Position numbers and translations under genes: made by a program. A stretch of 63,672 nt of DNA from Planctomycetota bacterium (GTDB lineage Bacteria; Planctomycetota; UBA8108; UBA1146), in contig JAPKAM010000005.1 in NCBI GenBank assembly GCA_028825265.1, positions 1 to 63,672 of the forward strand. The letters run 5' to 3'. This document shows, one piece after another, positions 1 to 7,862 of the stretch. How positions within the stretch are numbered: position 1 is the stretch's first letter; each line of letters begins with the position of its first letter. Below the pieces are notes generated by a model, which searched no databases, was not told where the DNA came from, and saw only the letters and a list, made by a program, of their open reading frames with translations.

Positions 1-91
1 ACTGAGACTTCACTGAGGATTCACTACGACAAAGTTTAGAAGCGATACTGAAGCCAGAATAGACGATCCCAAGATGCGAGAGGAGTTCGAG

Positions 92-1003
92 ATGACCATC
101 GATCGACGAGATTTCCTGACCGCCGCAGCGGCGCTCGCTGCAGTCAGCACTACCGGAGTTGCCGGAGCCATAGACGGCAGGAACCGATCCGAGTTCCAAC
201 GCGACGATGGATTTATTCCACTTCCCTGGGGAAAGACACGCTTCGCGGTCAATATCGAGATGTGGGGATTCGGCGGAGGTCCTCATCAAGACAGGATTCG
301 TGCGGCAGCAAAGTTGGGATACCCCGCCGTCGAGATGTGGCCGTGGCGAGGAAAGAACATCGCCGAGATTCGCAAGGCGTGCGACGAGACCGGAGTCGAA
401 GTGGCACAGTTCACGGCTTGGGGTTTTTCTCCCGGCATGAATGATCCGAAGAACCACGATCAATTTGAGAAAGAAATCGCGGCCTCCATCGAGACGGCAA
501 AGAAACTGAAGGCTCGAAAGATGACGGTGGTCGGAGGCAATGACCAGCCCGGAATGACCCAGGAGCAGATGCACGAGAACATCATCACGGGTCTCAAGAG
601 AGTCGCTCCGATGGCCGAAGCGGCCGGCGTGATGTTGATTCTTGAGCCGATGAATATCCGGGTCGACCACAAGGGGCACTGCCTCTACGGCAGTCCGCCA
701 GCGGTGCGAATCTGCAAGGAAGTGAATTCGCCGATGGTCAAGATCAACTGGGATCTCTACCACATGCAAATCACCGAGGGCGATCTGTGTCGTCGTCTGA
801 GAGAGGGTTGGGACCAGGTCGGATACCTGCAACTGGCGGACAACCCTGGTCGTAGGGAACCGGGTACCGGCGAGATCCAGTACTCCCGCGTCTTCAAGGA
901 GGCATGGGACCTCGGCTACCGTGACTTCATTGGACTGGAGTGCTCACCGAGTGTTGAAGAGGCGCTCGCTACCGAGCGTGTCAAAGCGGCGGACGTGTGG
1001 TAG
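92..1003 (+). CDS. Tat-exported TIM-barrel sugar isomerase/epimerase (hydroxypyruvate isomerase-like)
   Basis: A 303-residue protein of the xylose-isomerase-like TIM-barrel family (AP endonuclease 2 / Hyi-like). The N-terminus carries a twin-arginine motif (RRDFLTAAAALA) followed by a hydrophobic stretch ending in AGA, so it is probably exported folded to the periplasm. Barrel strands ending in acidic metal-ligand positions are visible, such as 'LILEPMN' near residue 190 and 'IGLECSP' near the C-terminus, as expected for a metal-dependent isomerase. I chose the ATG at 92 over the ORF-track ATG at 74 because AGGAG lies six bases upstream and the Tat signal then starts cleanly. The next gene begins 10 nt after the stop, suggesting co-transcription. 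The substrate cannot be read from the sequence; planctomycetes carry many secreted members of this family. Confidence 0.85.
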   Translation: MTIDRRDFLTAAAALAAVSTTGVAGAIDGRNRSEFQRDDGFIPLPWGKTRFAVNIEMWGFGGGPHQDRIRAAAKLGYPAVEMWPWRGKNIAEIRKACDETGVEVAQFTAWGFSPGMNDPKNHDQFEKEIAASIETAKKLKARKMTVVGGNDQPGMTQEQMHENIITGLKRVAPMAEAAGVMLILEPMNIRVDHKGHCLYGSPPAVRICKEVNSPMVKINWDLYHMQITEGDLCRRLREGWDQVGYLQLADNPGRREPGTGEIQYSRVFKEAWDLGYRDFIGLECSPSVEEALATERVKAADVW

Positions 1004-1013
1004 GGAAACTATA

Positions 1014-1997
1014 TTGATAAATCTCAAGTCTCTTCCGTTGTTGTTGTCGCTGCTGTTTCTGATGGCGATGGCAGGACCGTTACTTCCAGACCTTCATGCG
1101 CAGGACAGCATTCTCGATGAGTTGGAAGCGGAAGACCCCTGCTCCATCGAAATATATTCTGCTGTGAAACGTTTTCAGCCCGGGGTTCCATTTCAGGTCG
1201 GTGTGCTGATCAAACCGTTACCCGGCTGGCATGGCTACTGGCACTCCTCTCGCGATGGGGGGGATGCACCGGAAGTGATCTGGTCGTTGCCAGATGGATG
1301 GAAGGTCAGCGAGGCGGACTATCCAGTACCGACGCGGATGGTCGAGGCGGGCAACCTGATCTCGATCGGCTACAGCAAACCTTTTCTACTGCGATTTCGC
1401 ATCACTCCCACGGTCCAGGATGATGAGGAAACTCCAGCCAAGATCAGCATCCCGGTGAAGGTGATCTGGCAGGTGTGCGAGAAGACCTGTATCTACGGGG
1501 CGAGTGAAACAGAGTTGAGCATCTCCGCAGGTGGAGCACCGATCCCCATCGATACGGGTGGAAGTACGATCTTGGCCGGCTGGAAAGACCAGTATCCGAT
1601 TCCCGCAGCGAACGCACGAGGCTTCCACTTCGAGCACCAATGGATTCCAGAACAGGGAACAGAGCGGGTTCGAAATGGCACATGGGTGGTGCGCTGGGCG
1701 CGACAGGGTCACGATCGACGCCCAGCAGTTCCGCTGCAGTGGATCGCTTTTCCTCATGGCATCGAAGCGGGCTTGATCTCCGAGGCGAAAGTGCAGAAAT
1801 GGAATCCGGAGTCGACTATCGAGAATGGTCGCCGCATCGGATGGCAGGTTCATTTCCAGTTGAAGGAGTTGGGCTTGGGCTTTCATCCTGGGTTGCTGGG
1901 TGTCACACTGGTACCCAGTCCAGGAAAGGCTGCAGGGCCGGTGCCTGGGATGCCAGCGATCACTTTCGCTGGGCCAGAGTTGAAGAATCAGAAGTAA
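1014..1997 (+). CDS. Secreted DsbD alpha-domain-like protein (stand-alone)
   Basis: About 327 residues. After a signal peptide (LPLLLSLLFLMAMAG...LHAQ) the protein matches the N-terminal periplasmic domain of thiol:disulfide interchange protein DsbD: 'PGWHGYWHSSRDGGDAP' and the cysteine pair in 'WQVCEKTCIYG'. The membrane and thioredoxin parts of full DsbD are absent, so this is a single-domain version, presumably receiving or passing electrons in the periplasm. The ORF track starts at 921 inside the upstream gene. I place the start at TTG 1014, which has AGGGA about seven bases upstream and gives a proper signal peptide; ATG 1062 is an alternative that would remove most of the signal. It precedes a redoxin by about 50 nt, which fits a periplasmic thiol-redox pair. 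The partner is inference. Confidence 0.8.
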   Translation: MINLKSLPLLLSLLFLMAMAGPLLPDLHAQDSILDELEAEDPCSIEIYSAVKRFQPGVPFQVGVLIKPLPGWHGYWHSSRDGGDAPEVIWSLPDGWKVSEADYPVPTRMVEAGNLISIGYSKPFLLRFRITPTVQDDEETPAKISIPVKVIWQVCEKTCIYGASETELSISAGGAPIPIDTGGSTILAGWKDQYPIPAANARGFHFEHQWIPEQGTERVRNGTWVVRWARQGHDRRPAVPLQWIAFPHGIEAGLISEAKVQKWNPESTIENGRRIGWQVHFQLKELGLGFHPGLLGVTLVPSPGKAAGPVPGMPAITFAGPELKNQK

Positions 1998-2049
1998 TTA
2001 CTAATGCTCAGGAGCCGTAAGGTTCCTGCAAATGGAAAGGAAGCGGCCG

Positions 2050-2604
2050 ATGAGAAGCGTCGCAACCATCTTGGCCCTAGCGCTCTGCTTGTGCAGCGGT
2101 GTTGCATTGCAGGCCGACGATGAAAGTGTCAAGAAGGCTCCTCCCGTGCTGTCTTTCGATCTGAAAGATCTCGACGGCAAGTCGGTCAAGTCCGCGGATT
2201 TCAAGGACAAGTACATCGTGTTGGAGTGGACCGAATCCGGTTGTCCTGCGGTGAAGCCTCTGTACAAGGCCAAAAAGGTACAGAAGTTGGTTGCCGAGTA
2301 CAAATCCAAGGAAGTTCAGTGGTTCTCCGTTTGCTCGACGAAGCACAACACCGTCGAGGGACTCAAGAAATTCACCCAGCAATACGGAGTCGAGCACAAG
2401 ATTCTTACCGACTTCGATGGCAAGGTGGGAAAGAAGTTTGGAGCCAAGAGAACTCCGCATGTCTTCATCCTGAAGAATGGCAAAATCTTCTACCAGGGCG
2501 CATTCGATAACCGCCGTTCGGGAGAAAACTACGTCAAGAAGGCGCTCGATGAGTTACTCGCCAACAAAGAGGTCTCGACACCTCGTACCAAGCCATACGG
2601 CTGA
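2050..2604 (+). CDS. Secreted redoxin / thioredoxin-fold protein
   Basis: A 184-residue thioredoxin-fold protein with an N-terminal signal peptide (SVATILALALCLCSGVALQAD). The core reads 'FDLKDLDGKSVKSADFKDKYIVLEWTESGCPAVKPLY', the pattern of planctomycete AhpC/TSA-redoxin proteins where a single peroxidatic-type Cys in 'GCP' replaces the CxxC of thioredoxin. A cis-Pro region is seen in 'KRTPHVFIL'. A second Cys (FSVCSTKH) could resolve it. ATG 2050 is preferred over 2032 because an AAGGAAG box precedes it at normal spacing. It likely forms one transcription unit with the DsbD-alpha-like gene and ends in two tandem terminators. Peroxide reductase or thiol oxidoreductase activity is inferred. 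Confidence 0.85.
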   Translation: MRSVATILALALCLCSGVALQADDESVKKAPPVLSFDLKDLDGKSVKSADFKDKYIVLEWTESGCPAVKPLYKAKKVQKLVAEYKSKEVQWFSVCSTKHNTVEGLKKFTQQYGVEHKILTDFDGKVGKKFGAKRTPHVFILKNGKIFYQGAFDNRRSGENYVKKALDELLANKEVSTPRTKPYG

Positions 2605-2616
2605 ACGGTGAAATAC

Positions 2617-2640
2617 GCGTCGTAGTTCACGACGCATTTT
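2617..2640 (+). terminator. Rho-independent terminator 1 after redoxin gene
   Basis: A 7-bp perfect stem (GCGTCGT / ACGACGC) with a 5-nt loop followed by ATTTT, starting 13 nt after the redoxin stop codon. Confidence 0.7.
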
Positions 2641-2667
2641 CGCTTCGATGTTCTTTTAGATTCTAGA

Positions 2668-2700
2668 GGGCCCGGACGTGATCACGTCCGGGCCCTTTTT
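2668..2700 (+). terminator. Strong palindromic terminator 2
   Basis: A 28-nt perfect palindrome (GGGCCCGGACGTGA and its reverse complement) directly followed by TTTTT. It follows terminator 1 by about 30 nt and isolates the redox genes from the GH95 gene. Confidence 0.9.
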
Positions 2701-2781
2701 GCATCGCTGGTACTTTCCATAGGTCGGTCCTTGGTCCACGAGTGCCGAAGGTGCATTCTGGGATCACTGATGGGAGTTCGA

Positions 2782-5685
2782 ATGTCACCAATCCGCTTGA
2801 TGATCTTGTGGCTCAGTTGCTTGGTCGGTTTCTCGACTCCGGTCGAAGCCGGCGCGAGAATCCAGGAAGATGGTTGGGTTCCGGTGCCGGTTCCTGGGCG
2901 CTGGGAAACCGCTTTCGGAGATCACGATGGCCACGGCTGGCTCAAGGCATACCTGATTCTTCCAGAGAGTTGGGCGGGAAAGGATCTGGTGCTCCACGCC
3001 GGCCGAATCGATGATCAAGATGAGACCTTCTTCAACGGCGTCAAGATCGGTGAAGGATCGGTTTGGAATCAAGATCGGATCTATGCCATCGATGCGACGT
3101 TGGCCCATGCAGGGGCCAACTTGATTGCCATTCGGATCAAAGATACCGGTGGAAGTGGCGGCATCACCGGCGGGTCCCCGTTCATCGAGGGACCGGACGG
3201 CCGTATCCGCCTCGATGGAGGAACCTGGCTCGGCCGCAAGGGAGACGACTTCTCCTGGAAGGAATGGCCCGTTCCGCAGGGGTCGTTGCAGGCGATGCTG
3301 ATGGCACGGCAGTATCTGGCCACCCAGGGAGCGGGAGCCCGTGCACCGGGTGGCGGAATGCGAACCTCGGGCGAGGCGACCCGACCGAGCGGAGATCTGA
3401 TCCTCTGGTACCGGACACCGGCCGGGAAAAATTGGAACGAAGCGCTTCCGGTCGGCAACGGCAGACTGGGAGGGATGGTGATGGGGGATCCCCGTCACTG
3501 GAAAGTTCAGCTCAATGAGGACGGAGTGTGGGCCGGGACGCCTGCCAACCGTGTCCGTAGGGGGGCGCATCTCCATCTGGACCGGGCACGCGATCTCATC
3601 TTTTCGGGAGAGGTGGTTGAGGCACAGAAACTGTTGCAGGAGCAGTTCATGTCGCCGCGTATGACTCGCTCATACCAGACACTGGCGGATCTGGAAGTGC
3701 ATCAGGCGGATATCGAAGAGTCGATCGATTACCGTCGCTGGCTCGATCTCGATGAGGCCCAGGTGACCGAGGAGTTTACCTCCGGGGGGGTCCAGTATCG
3801 CAGAAGAGTGATCGCCAGCGGGCCGGATGATTGCGTGGCAGCGATCCTCGAAGCGGATCAACCCGCATCGATCTCCATCGATACCAAACTATCGAGAGAG
3901 ACGAGCGGTTCATTGCTTGAACCGATCCGTATCGATGGGAATCGCGCCTGGATGCGATTTGGCGGGCGGGCTTCCCACGGCGAGAGTCAGTTGGGAGCCT
4001 ATTTCGAGTGCCGGGTCAGTATCGTGGTTCAAGGCGGGCTACTGAAGATGAACGGTCCCGGGGTCACGATCGTGGGAGCGGATTCAGTGCTTTTCATGAT
4101 CACGGCAGACAGCGATCCGGATGGAGAGTTCGACCGGGAGAAGTTGGTTCTGCTGCCGGATGACGATGAAGAAATCGTCGATCCTTCCAGTCGATACCAG
4201 CAATTCAAACAGCGCCAGAGTGCCGATCATCGATCGCTGATGGATCGAGTGTCGTTGTCTCTAGGCGGCGAGTCGCGTCGCGCAATCCCGACCGACCTGC
4301 GACTTCAAAGCGTTCAACAAGGGCAGCAGGACCCCGATCTGATTGCGACCTTCTTTCAATTTGGTCGCTACTTGCTGATCAGTTCATCTCGACCAGGATC
4401 TCTTCCCGCCAATCTTCAGGGCATCTGGAATCCTCACATCTCTGCGCCTTGGAACAGTGACTATCACATCAACATCAACCTTCAGATGAATTACTGGCCT
4501 GCTGAAGTGGCGAACTTACCTGAGTGCCACGAACCGCTCTTTGAGTTCATCGATGCGCTGGTGGTACGGGGAGAAGAGACCGCCAGAGAACTCTACAATG
4601 CTCCCGGTTGGGTGGCGCACCACACCAGTGATGTTCATGCCTTCACCGTGCCGATCGGGAGAACGGTATGGGGATTGTGGCCGCTGGGCGGGGCATGGCT
4701 TTGCCGTCATCTGTGGGAGCACTATCAGTTCGGGGGAGATGAAGAATTCTTGCGTGAACGTGCATGGCCAGTCTTGCGTGGCGCCAGCGAGTTTTTCTGC
4801 ACTTACCTGGTCGAGGATCCTGCGACAGGAAAGCTGGTCAGTGGTCCATCTTCCTCTCCGGAGAACTCCTACAAGACTCCCGATGGCCAGGTGGCAGATG
4901 TCGGGATGGGAAATGCGATGGACCAGGAAATCATCTGGGACCTGTTCAGCATGACTCTCAACAGTGCCAAGGTTCTGGGTATTGAAGATGATCTGGTGAA
5001 CACCATCCGTGAGACCCGAAGCCGGATGGCCAGGCCCAAGATCGGCCAAGACGGTCGTATTCTCGAATGGTCACGACCATGGCAAGAAGTGGAGAAAGGG
5101 CACCGCCACATGAGCCACCTTTATGCCCTGTATCCCGGTGAGGAATGGACCGCTGAGCAAACTCCTGAACTGGTGAGCGCTGCTCGTCGTTCGATCGAAT
5201 TTCGCCTCGCCAATGGCGGTGGGCACACCGGTTGGAGTCGAGCCTGGTTGCTCAACTTCTTCGCCCGGCTCGGGGAGGGCAACACTGTGGAGGAGAGTCT
5301 GCAGAAACAACTGTCCAAATCGACTCTCCCCAATCTGCTCGATGATCACCCACCCTTCCAGATCGACGGTAATTTTGGGGCGACCGCGGGAATCGCTGAA
5401 GCTCTGGTCCAGTCTCATGGGAAAGTGCTCCGATTGCTTCCTGCACTTCCCGATGGCTGGGCCGACGGTGAAGTGGCTGGATTACGTACCCGATTTGGGG
5501 TCGAAGTCTCCTTGCGCTGGAAAGATGGTTCCATCGAGTGGGTTCAGCTGGTTCCATCTCGTGATGTTTCATTGATCCTGGCGAGTGATGGGCAGAAACT
5601 GGATCTGACGCTGGTCCAGGGGAAGACCACTGAATTACGGACCAGCCAAGGTCGCCTGATTTCAGGTGAGCCGGTCGGAGAGTGA
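2782..5685 (+). CDS. Glycoside hydrolase family 95 (alpha-L-fucosidase-type) with N-terminal jelly-roll domain
   Basis: About 967 residues with a signal peptide. GH95 enzymes are inverting alpha-L-fucosidases or galactosidases. The GH95 N-terminal domain starts at '[20 protein letters not shown]' and continues 'GRLGGMVMG...LNEDGVWAG'. The catalytic (alpha/alpha)6 barrel shows '[17 protein letters not shown]' (the two Asn that assist the base), 'SSSPENSY' (general acid Glu region) and '[16 protein letters not shown]' (Asp). All expected active-site motifs are present. Ahead of the GH95 part lies an extra beta-domain of about 150 residues ('PVPGRWE..', '[14 protein letters not shown]', '[10 protein letters not shown]') that closely resembles the domain embedded in the sialate O-acetylesterase at 24.5 kb. 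ATG 2782 gives the best signal peptide and has GGGAG upstream; the track's TTG 2731 is less likely. It probably trims fucosylated algal or host glycans outside the inner membrane. Confidence 0.92.
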   Translation: MSPIRLMILWLSCLVGFSTPVEAGARIQEDGWVPVPVPGRWETAFGDHDGHGWLKAYLILPESWAGKDLVLHAGRIDDQDETFFNGVKIGEGSVWNQDRIYAIDATLAHAGANLIAIRIKDTGGSGGITGGSPFIEGPDGRIRLDGGTWLGRKGDDFSWKEWPVPQGSLQAMLMARQYLATQGAGARAPGGGMRTSGEATRPSGDLILWYRTPAGKNWNEALPVGNGRLGGMVMGDPRHWKVQLNEDGVWAGTPANRVRRGAHLHLDRARDLIFSGEVVEAQKLLQEQFMSPRMTRSYQTLADLEVHQADIEESIDYRRWLDLDEAQVTEEFTSGGVQYRRRVIASGPDDCVAAILEADQPASISIDTKLSRETSGSLLEPIRIDGNRAWMRFGGRASHGESQLGAYFECRVSIVVQGGLLKMNGPGVTIVGADSVLFMITADSDPDGEFDREKLVLLPDDDEEIVDPSSRYQQFKQRQSADHRSLMDRVSLSLGGESRRAIPTDLRLQSVQQGQQDPDLIATFFQFGRYLLISSSRPGSLPANLQGIWNPHISAPWNSDYHININLQMNYWPAEVANLPECHEPLFEFIDALVVRGEETARELYNAPGWVAHHTSDVHAFTVPIGRTVWGLWPLGGAWLCRHLWEHYQFGGDEEFLRERAWPVLRGASEFFCTYLVEDPATGKLVSGPSSSPENSYKTPDGQVADVGMGNAMDQEIIWDLFSMTLNSAKVLGIEDDLVNTIRETRSRMARPKIGQDGRILEWSRPWQEVEKGHRHMSHLYALYPGEEWTAEQTPELVSAARRSIEFRLANGGGHTGWSRAWLLNFFARLGEGNTVEESLQKQLSKSTLPNLLDDHPPFQIDGNFGATAGIAEALVQSHGKVLRLLPALPDGWADGEVAGLRTRFGVEVSLRWKDGSIEWVQLVPSRDVSLILASDGQKLDLTLVQGKTTELRTSQGRLISGEPVGE

Positions 5686-5746
5686 TGGATGACGCAGATG
5701 AACGGTACAATCAGATGATCCCGCTGACCCCCTGGAGGAACTCCCG

Positions 5747-7858
5747 GTGAATCCCCGCAACCTGATCATCGCATGTACCATCTTGCTCGTGATCGTCACG
5801 GCGATGGTGTTGTTTCTTCCTGACGATGGGCCGCTGAGCGGCGAGATCGATGGGCCGTCCCAGGATCCATCCACCCGCAGTGGCCAGGGCACCTCCTTCG
5901 ATGAAGGCGGGACCAGCAGCCGTGATGGAGGGGCAAACACATCTTCCAGAACTGACGGGTCGGGCCGCTCTGATGAAGACTCTTCCGCTAGCGCCGTAGA
6001 CACCACCGGTACTCGGTTTCGCAATCAAGGAACAGGATCGACCGGAGGATCTTCTGCAGTCGAATCGGGAGCGACTTCTTCCGGGCAGGATCCCCTGTCT
6101 AACAGTCGCGGAGCCGCGGATTCTCGAGGTTCGGGGAATCAGGGTTCGAAGCCTGGCTCTCGAAGGGGAAATCAGGCTTCTGCTAGCCAACTTCCAGATG
6201 GAATGGTGCGGATCAACGGTGAAGTGATGCTGGAAGATGCTCCCACCGAGGTGTTGGATCAATTGTCTGGCCATCTTCAGATCGGATCGCTGGCTGGTTC
6301 TCGTTCGATCCCGGTGATTCGTGGACGGTTTCAACTGGTCACGCCGCAGGAGGGTGCGATTCAGTTTTTTGGTGCGATCATCGAAAATCGTCCTGCCCGG
6401 GTGGTGGCTCCGATCGGCATCATCAAATCTCGAGCCGCTGGAGTGGTGCGGGTGATTCTCCGATACGACGCACTCACGATGCTCTCCCTGAAATCAGCCG
6501 TTACTGGTGAAGAGTTGACCGATGTCGAGGTGATCCGAGTGCAGGATTACTCTCGTAGTTCACTGCCTCACCCGGGATGGGCGTTGCCGGAAGATCCCCG
6601 GATCGTCTCGCAGCAAAGTCCGGTCGCGCTCGACGGGCGGATCGGGTCGATCGGATCCGCGGTGGCGCTTCACGCCCGAGCTCTAGGTCACGAATGGCGT
6701 CGGATCACCGTCGATCTGGTGGCCGGGGGTGAACGAGAACTGAGCCTTGAGCAGAGTGGGACCATCTCGTTGAGATTGTTCGGCGATACCGAGAGAGAAG
6801 GAGTGGTTCTGCGACTGCGAGAGCAAGGTCGAGCGGGATCCCCTCATTCGGAAGTCACCGTCACCGGTGTCTCGACCCAGCAACTCGAGGGACTGTTGCC
6901 GGGGTCCTGGATTGCAACATTGGAATCGGGCCACTGGGCGCATCAACCAGAGGTCTTTGATGAGATCTCCTTCGAATTGACGACCGAAGATGTGCTCGAA
7001 CTGGATTTGGAGATTCCATTCGATGATGAAGAGAGAGTCGATCTGGCGGGCTCCGTGTTCATTCCCGAGGGTTGGCAACTGGACAACTTCTCGGTGAGGA
7101 TCAGACCCACGGGTCCTGGTAGCGACCCCATCAACGACACCATCGAGGTGCAAAGTGTTTCGATGGTCAGCACCTCGATGGCCGGAGGCTTCCTCTGGGA
7201 ATGGGGTCCAGTGCAGGTGAAACAGGGGAGCCACGGTATCCTGGTTTTACCTGTCGGGGTCGGAGACCTGTTTCAGGTCGGCGAAGATGGGTTACTGGAT
7301 GCCAACATCGAATTGCCCGCACCTGTCGACATCTCGGTGCAAACGGTGCTTGCCGATGGAACGGGCGTGGCCACACCGAGTTTGATTCGGTGGGCTCCGG
7401 TTCGTCCTCCCGGAACCCCGGGTGCTGGGGCGATCCCGGTCGGATCGGCCACCAACGGTTTCTTCCAGTTCCAGGTGCCGGTGGGGGCCGTGTTGATCTC
7501 CTGCTCCGATGTGGCGTACCGACCCACGCATCAACAAGTTCAGGTCACTCTTTCGGGACCCAACGAGTTCACATTGCCACTAGAGCCCGCAATGGGGATG
7601 CGGCTCTTCCTCGATGAGAACGGAACTTCAGTTCCGTGGGATCTGGCCTGGCATCCCGCAGTGAGTGCACAGGGGCATAACGGCACAGTGGTGACCCGCG
7701 GCCGTACCGGGAATGGCTACCGGGTGCTGGTCAGTGCACCAGGGCTGTATCTCGTCACCGTTCCCGAATTGACAGGCTTCATGCCTGTCGACCCCTTTGT
7801 CGTACAGGCCATCGAAGGCAATGTCGTCGAAGAACTGATCCAACTCGAATCGGAGTGA
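5747..7858 (+). CDS. Large membrane-anchored beta-rich protein of unknown function
   Basis: 703 residues starting at GTG 5747, with a perfect GGAGGAA six bases upstream. An N-terminal transmembrane anchor (LIIACTILLVIVTAMVLFL) is followed by about 130 residues of Ser/Gly/Asp-rich low-complexity linker. The rest is Val/Leu/Gly-rich, with alternating patterns typical of several Ig-like or carboxypeptidase-regulatory-type beta-sandwiches ('GEVMLEDAPTEVLDQLSGHLQIG', 'VDLAGSVFIPEGWQLDNFSVRI', 'VPVGAVLISCSDVAYRP'). I do not recognise a catalytic motif. It begins about 60 nt after the GH95 gene and may be co-transcribed with it. A surface or periplasmic scaffold role is only a guess. It is convergent with the M1 peptidase, 4 nt apart. 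Confidence 0.75.
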   Translation: MNPRNLIIACTILLVIVTAMVLFLPDDGPLSGEIDGPSQDPSTRSGQGTSFDEGGTSSRDGGANTSSRTDGSGRSDEDSSASAVDTTGTRFRNQGTGSTGGSSAVESGATSSGQDPLSNSRGAADSRGSGNQGSKPGSRRGNQASASQLPDGMVRINGEVMLEDAPTEVLDQLSGHLQIGSLAGSRSIPVIRGRFQLVTPQEGAIQFFGAIIENRPARVVAPIGIIKSRAAGVVRVILRYDALTMLSLKSAVTGEELTDVEVIRVQDYSRSSLPHPGWALPEDPRIVSQQSPVALDGRIGSIGSAVALHARALGHEWRRITVDLVAGGERELSLEQSGTISLRLFGDTEREGVVLRLREQGRAGSPHSEVTVTGVSTQQLEGLLPGSWIATLESGHWAHQPEVFDEISFELTTEDVLELDLEIPFDDEERVDLAGSVFIPEGWQLDNFSVRIRPTGPGSDPINDTIEVQSVSMVSTSMAGGFLWEWGPVQVKQGSHGILVLPVGVGDLFQVGEDGLLDANIELPAPVDISVQTVLADGTGVATPSLIRWAPVRPPGTPGAGAIPVGSATNGFFQFQVPVGAVLISCSDVAYRPTHQQVQVTLSGPNEFTLPLEPAMGMRLFLDENGTSVPWDLAWHPAVSAQGHNGTVVTRGRTGNGYRVLVSAPGLYLVTVPELTGFMPVDPFVVQAIEGNVVEELIQLESE

Positions 7859-7862
7859 GTCG

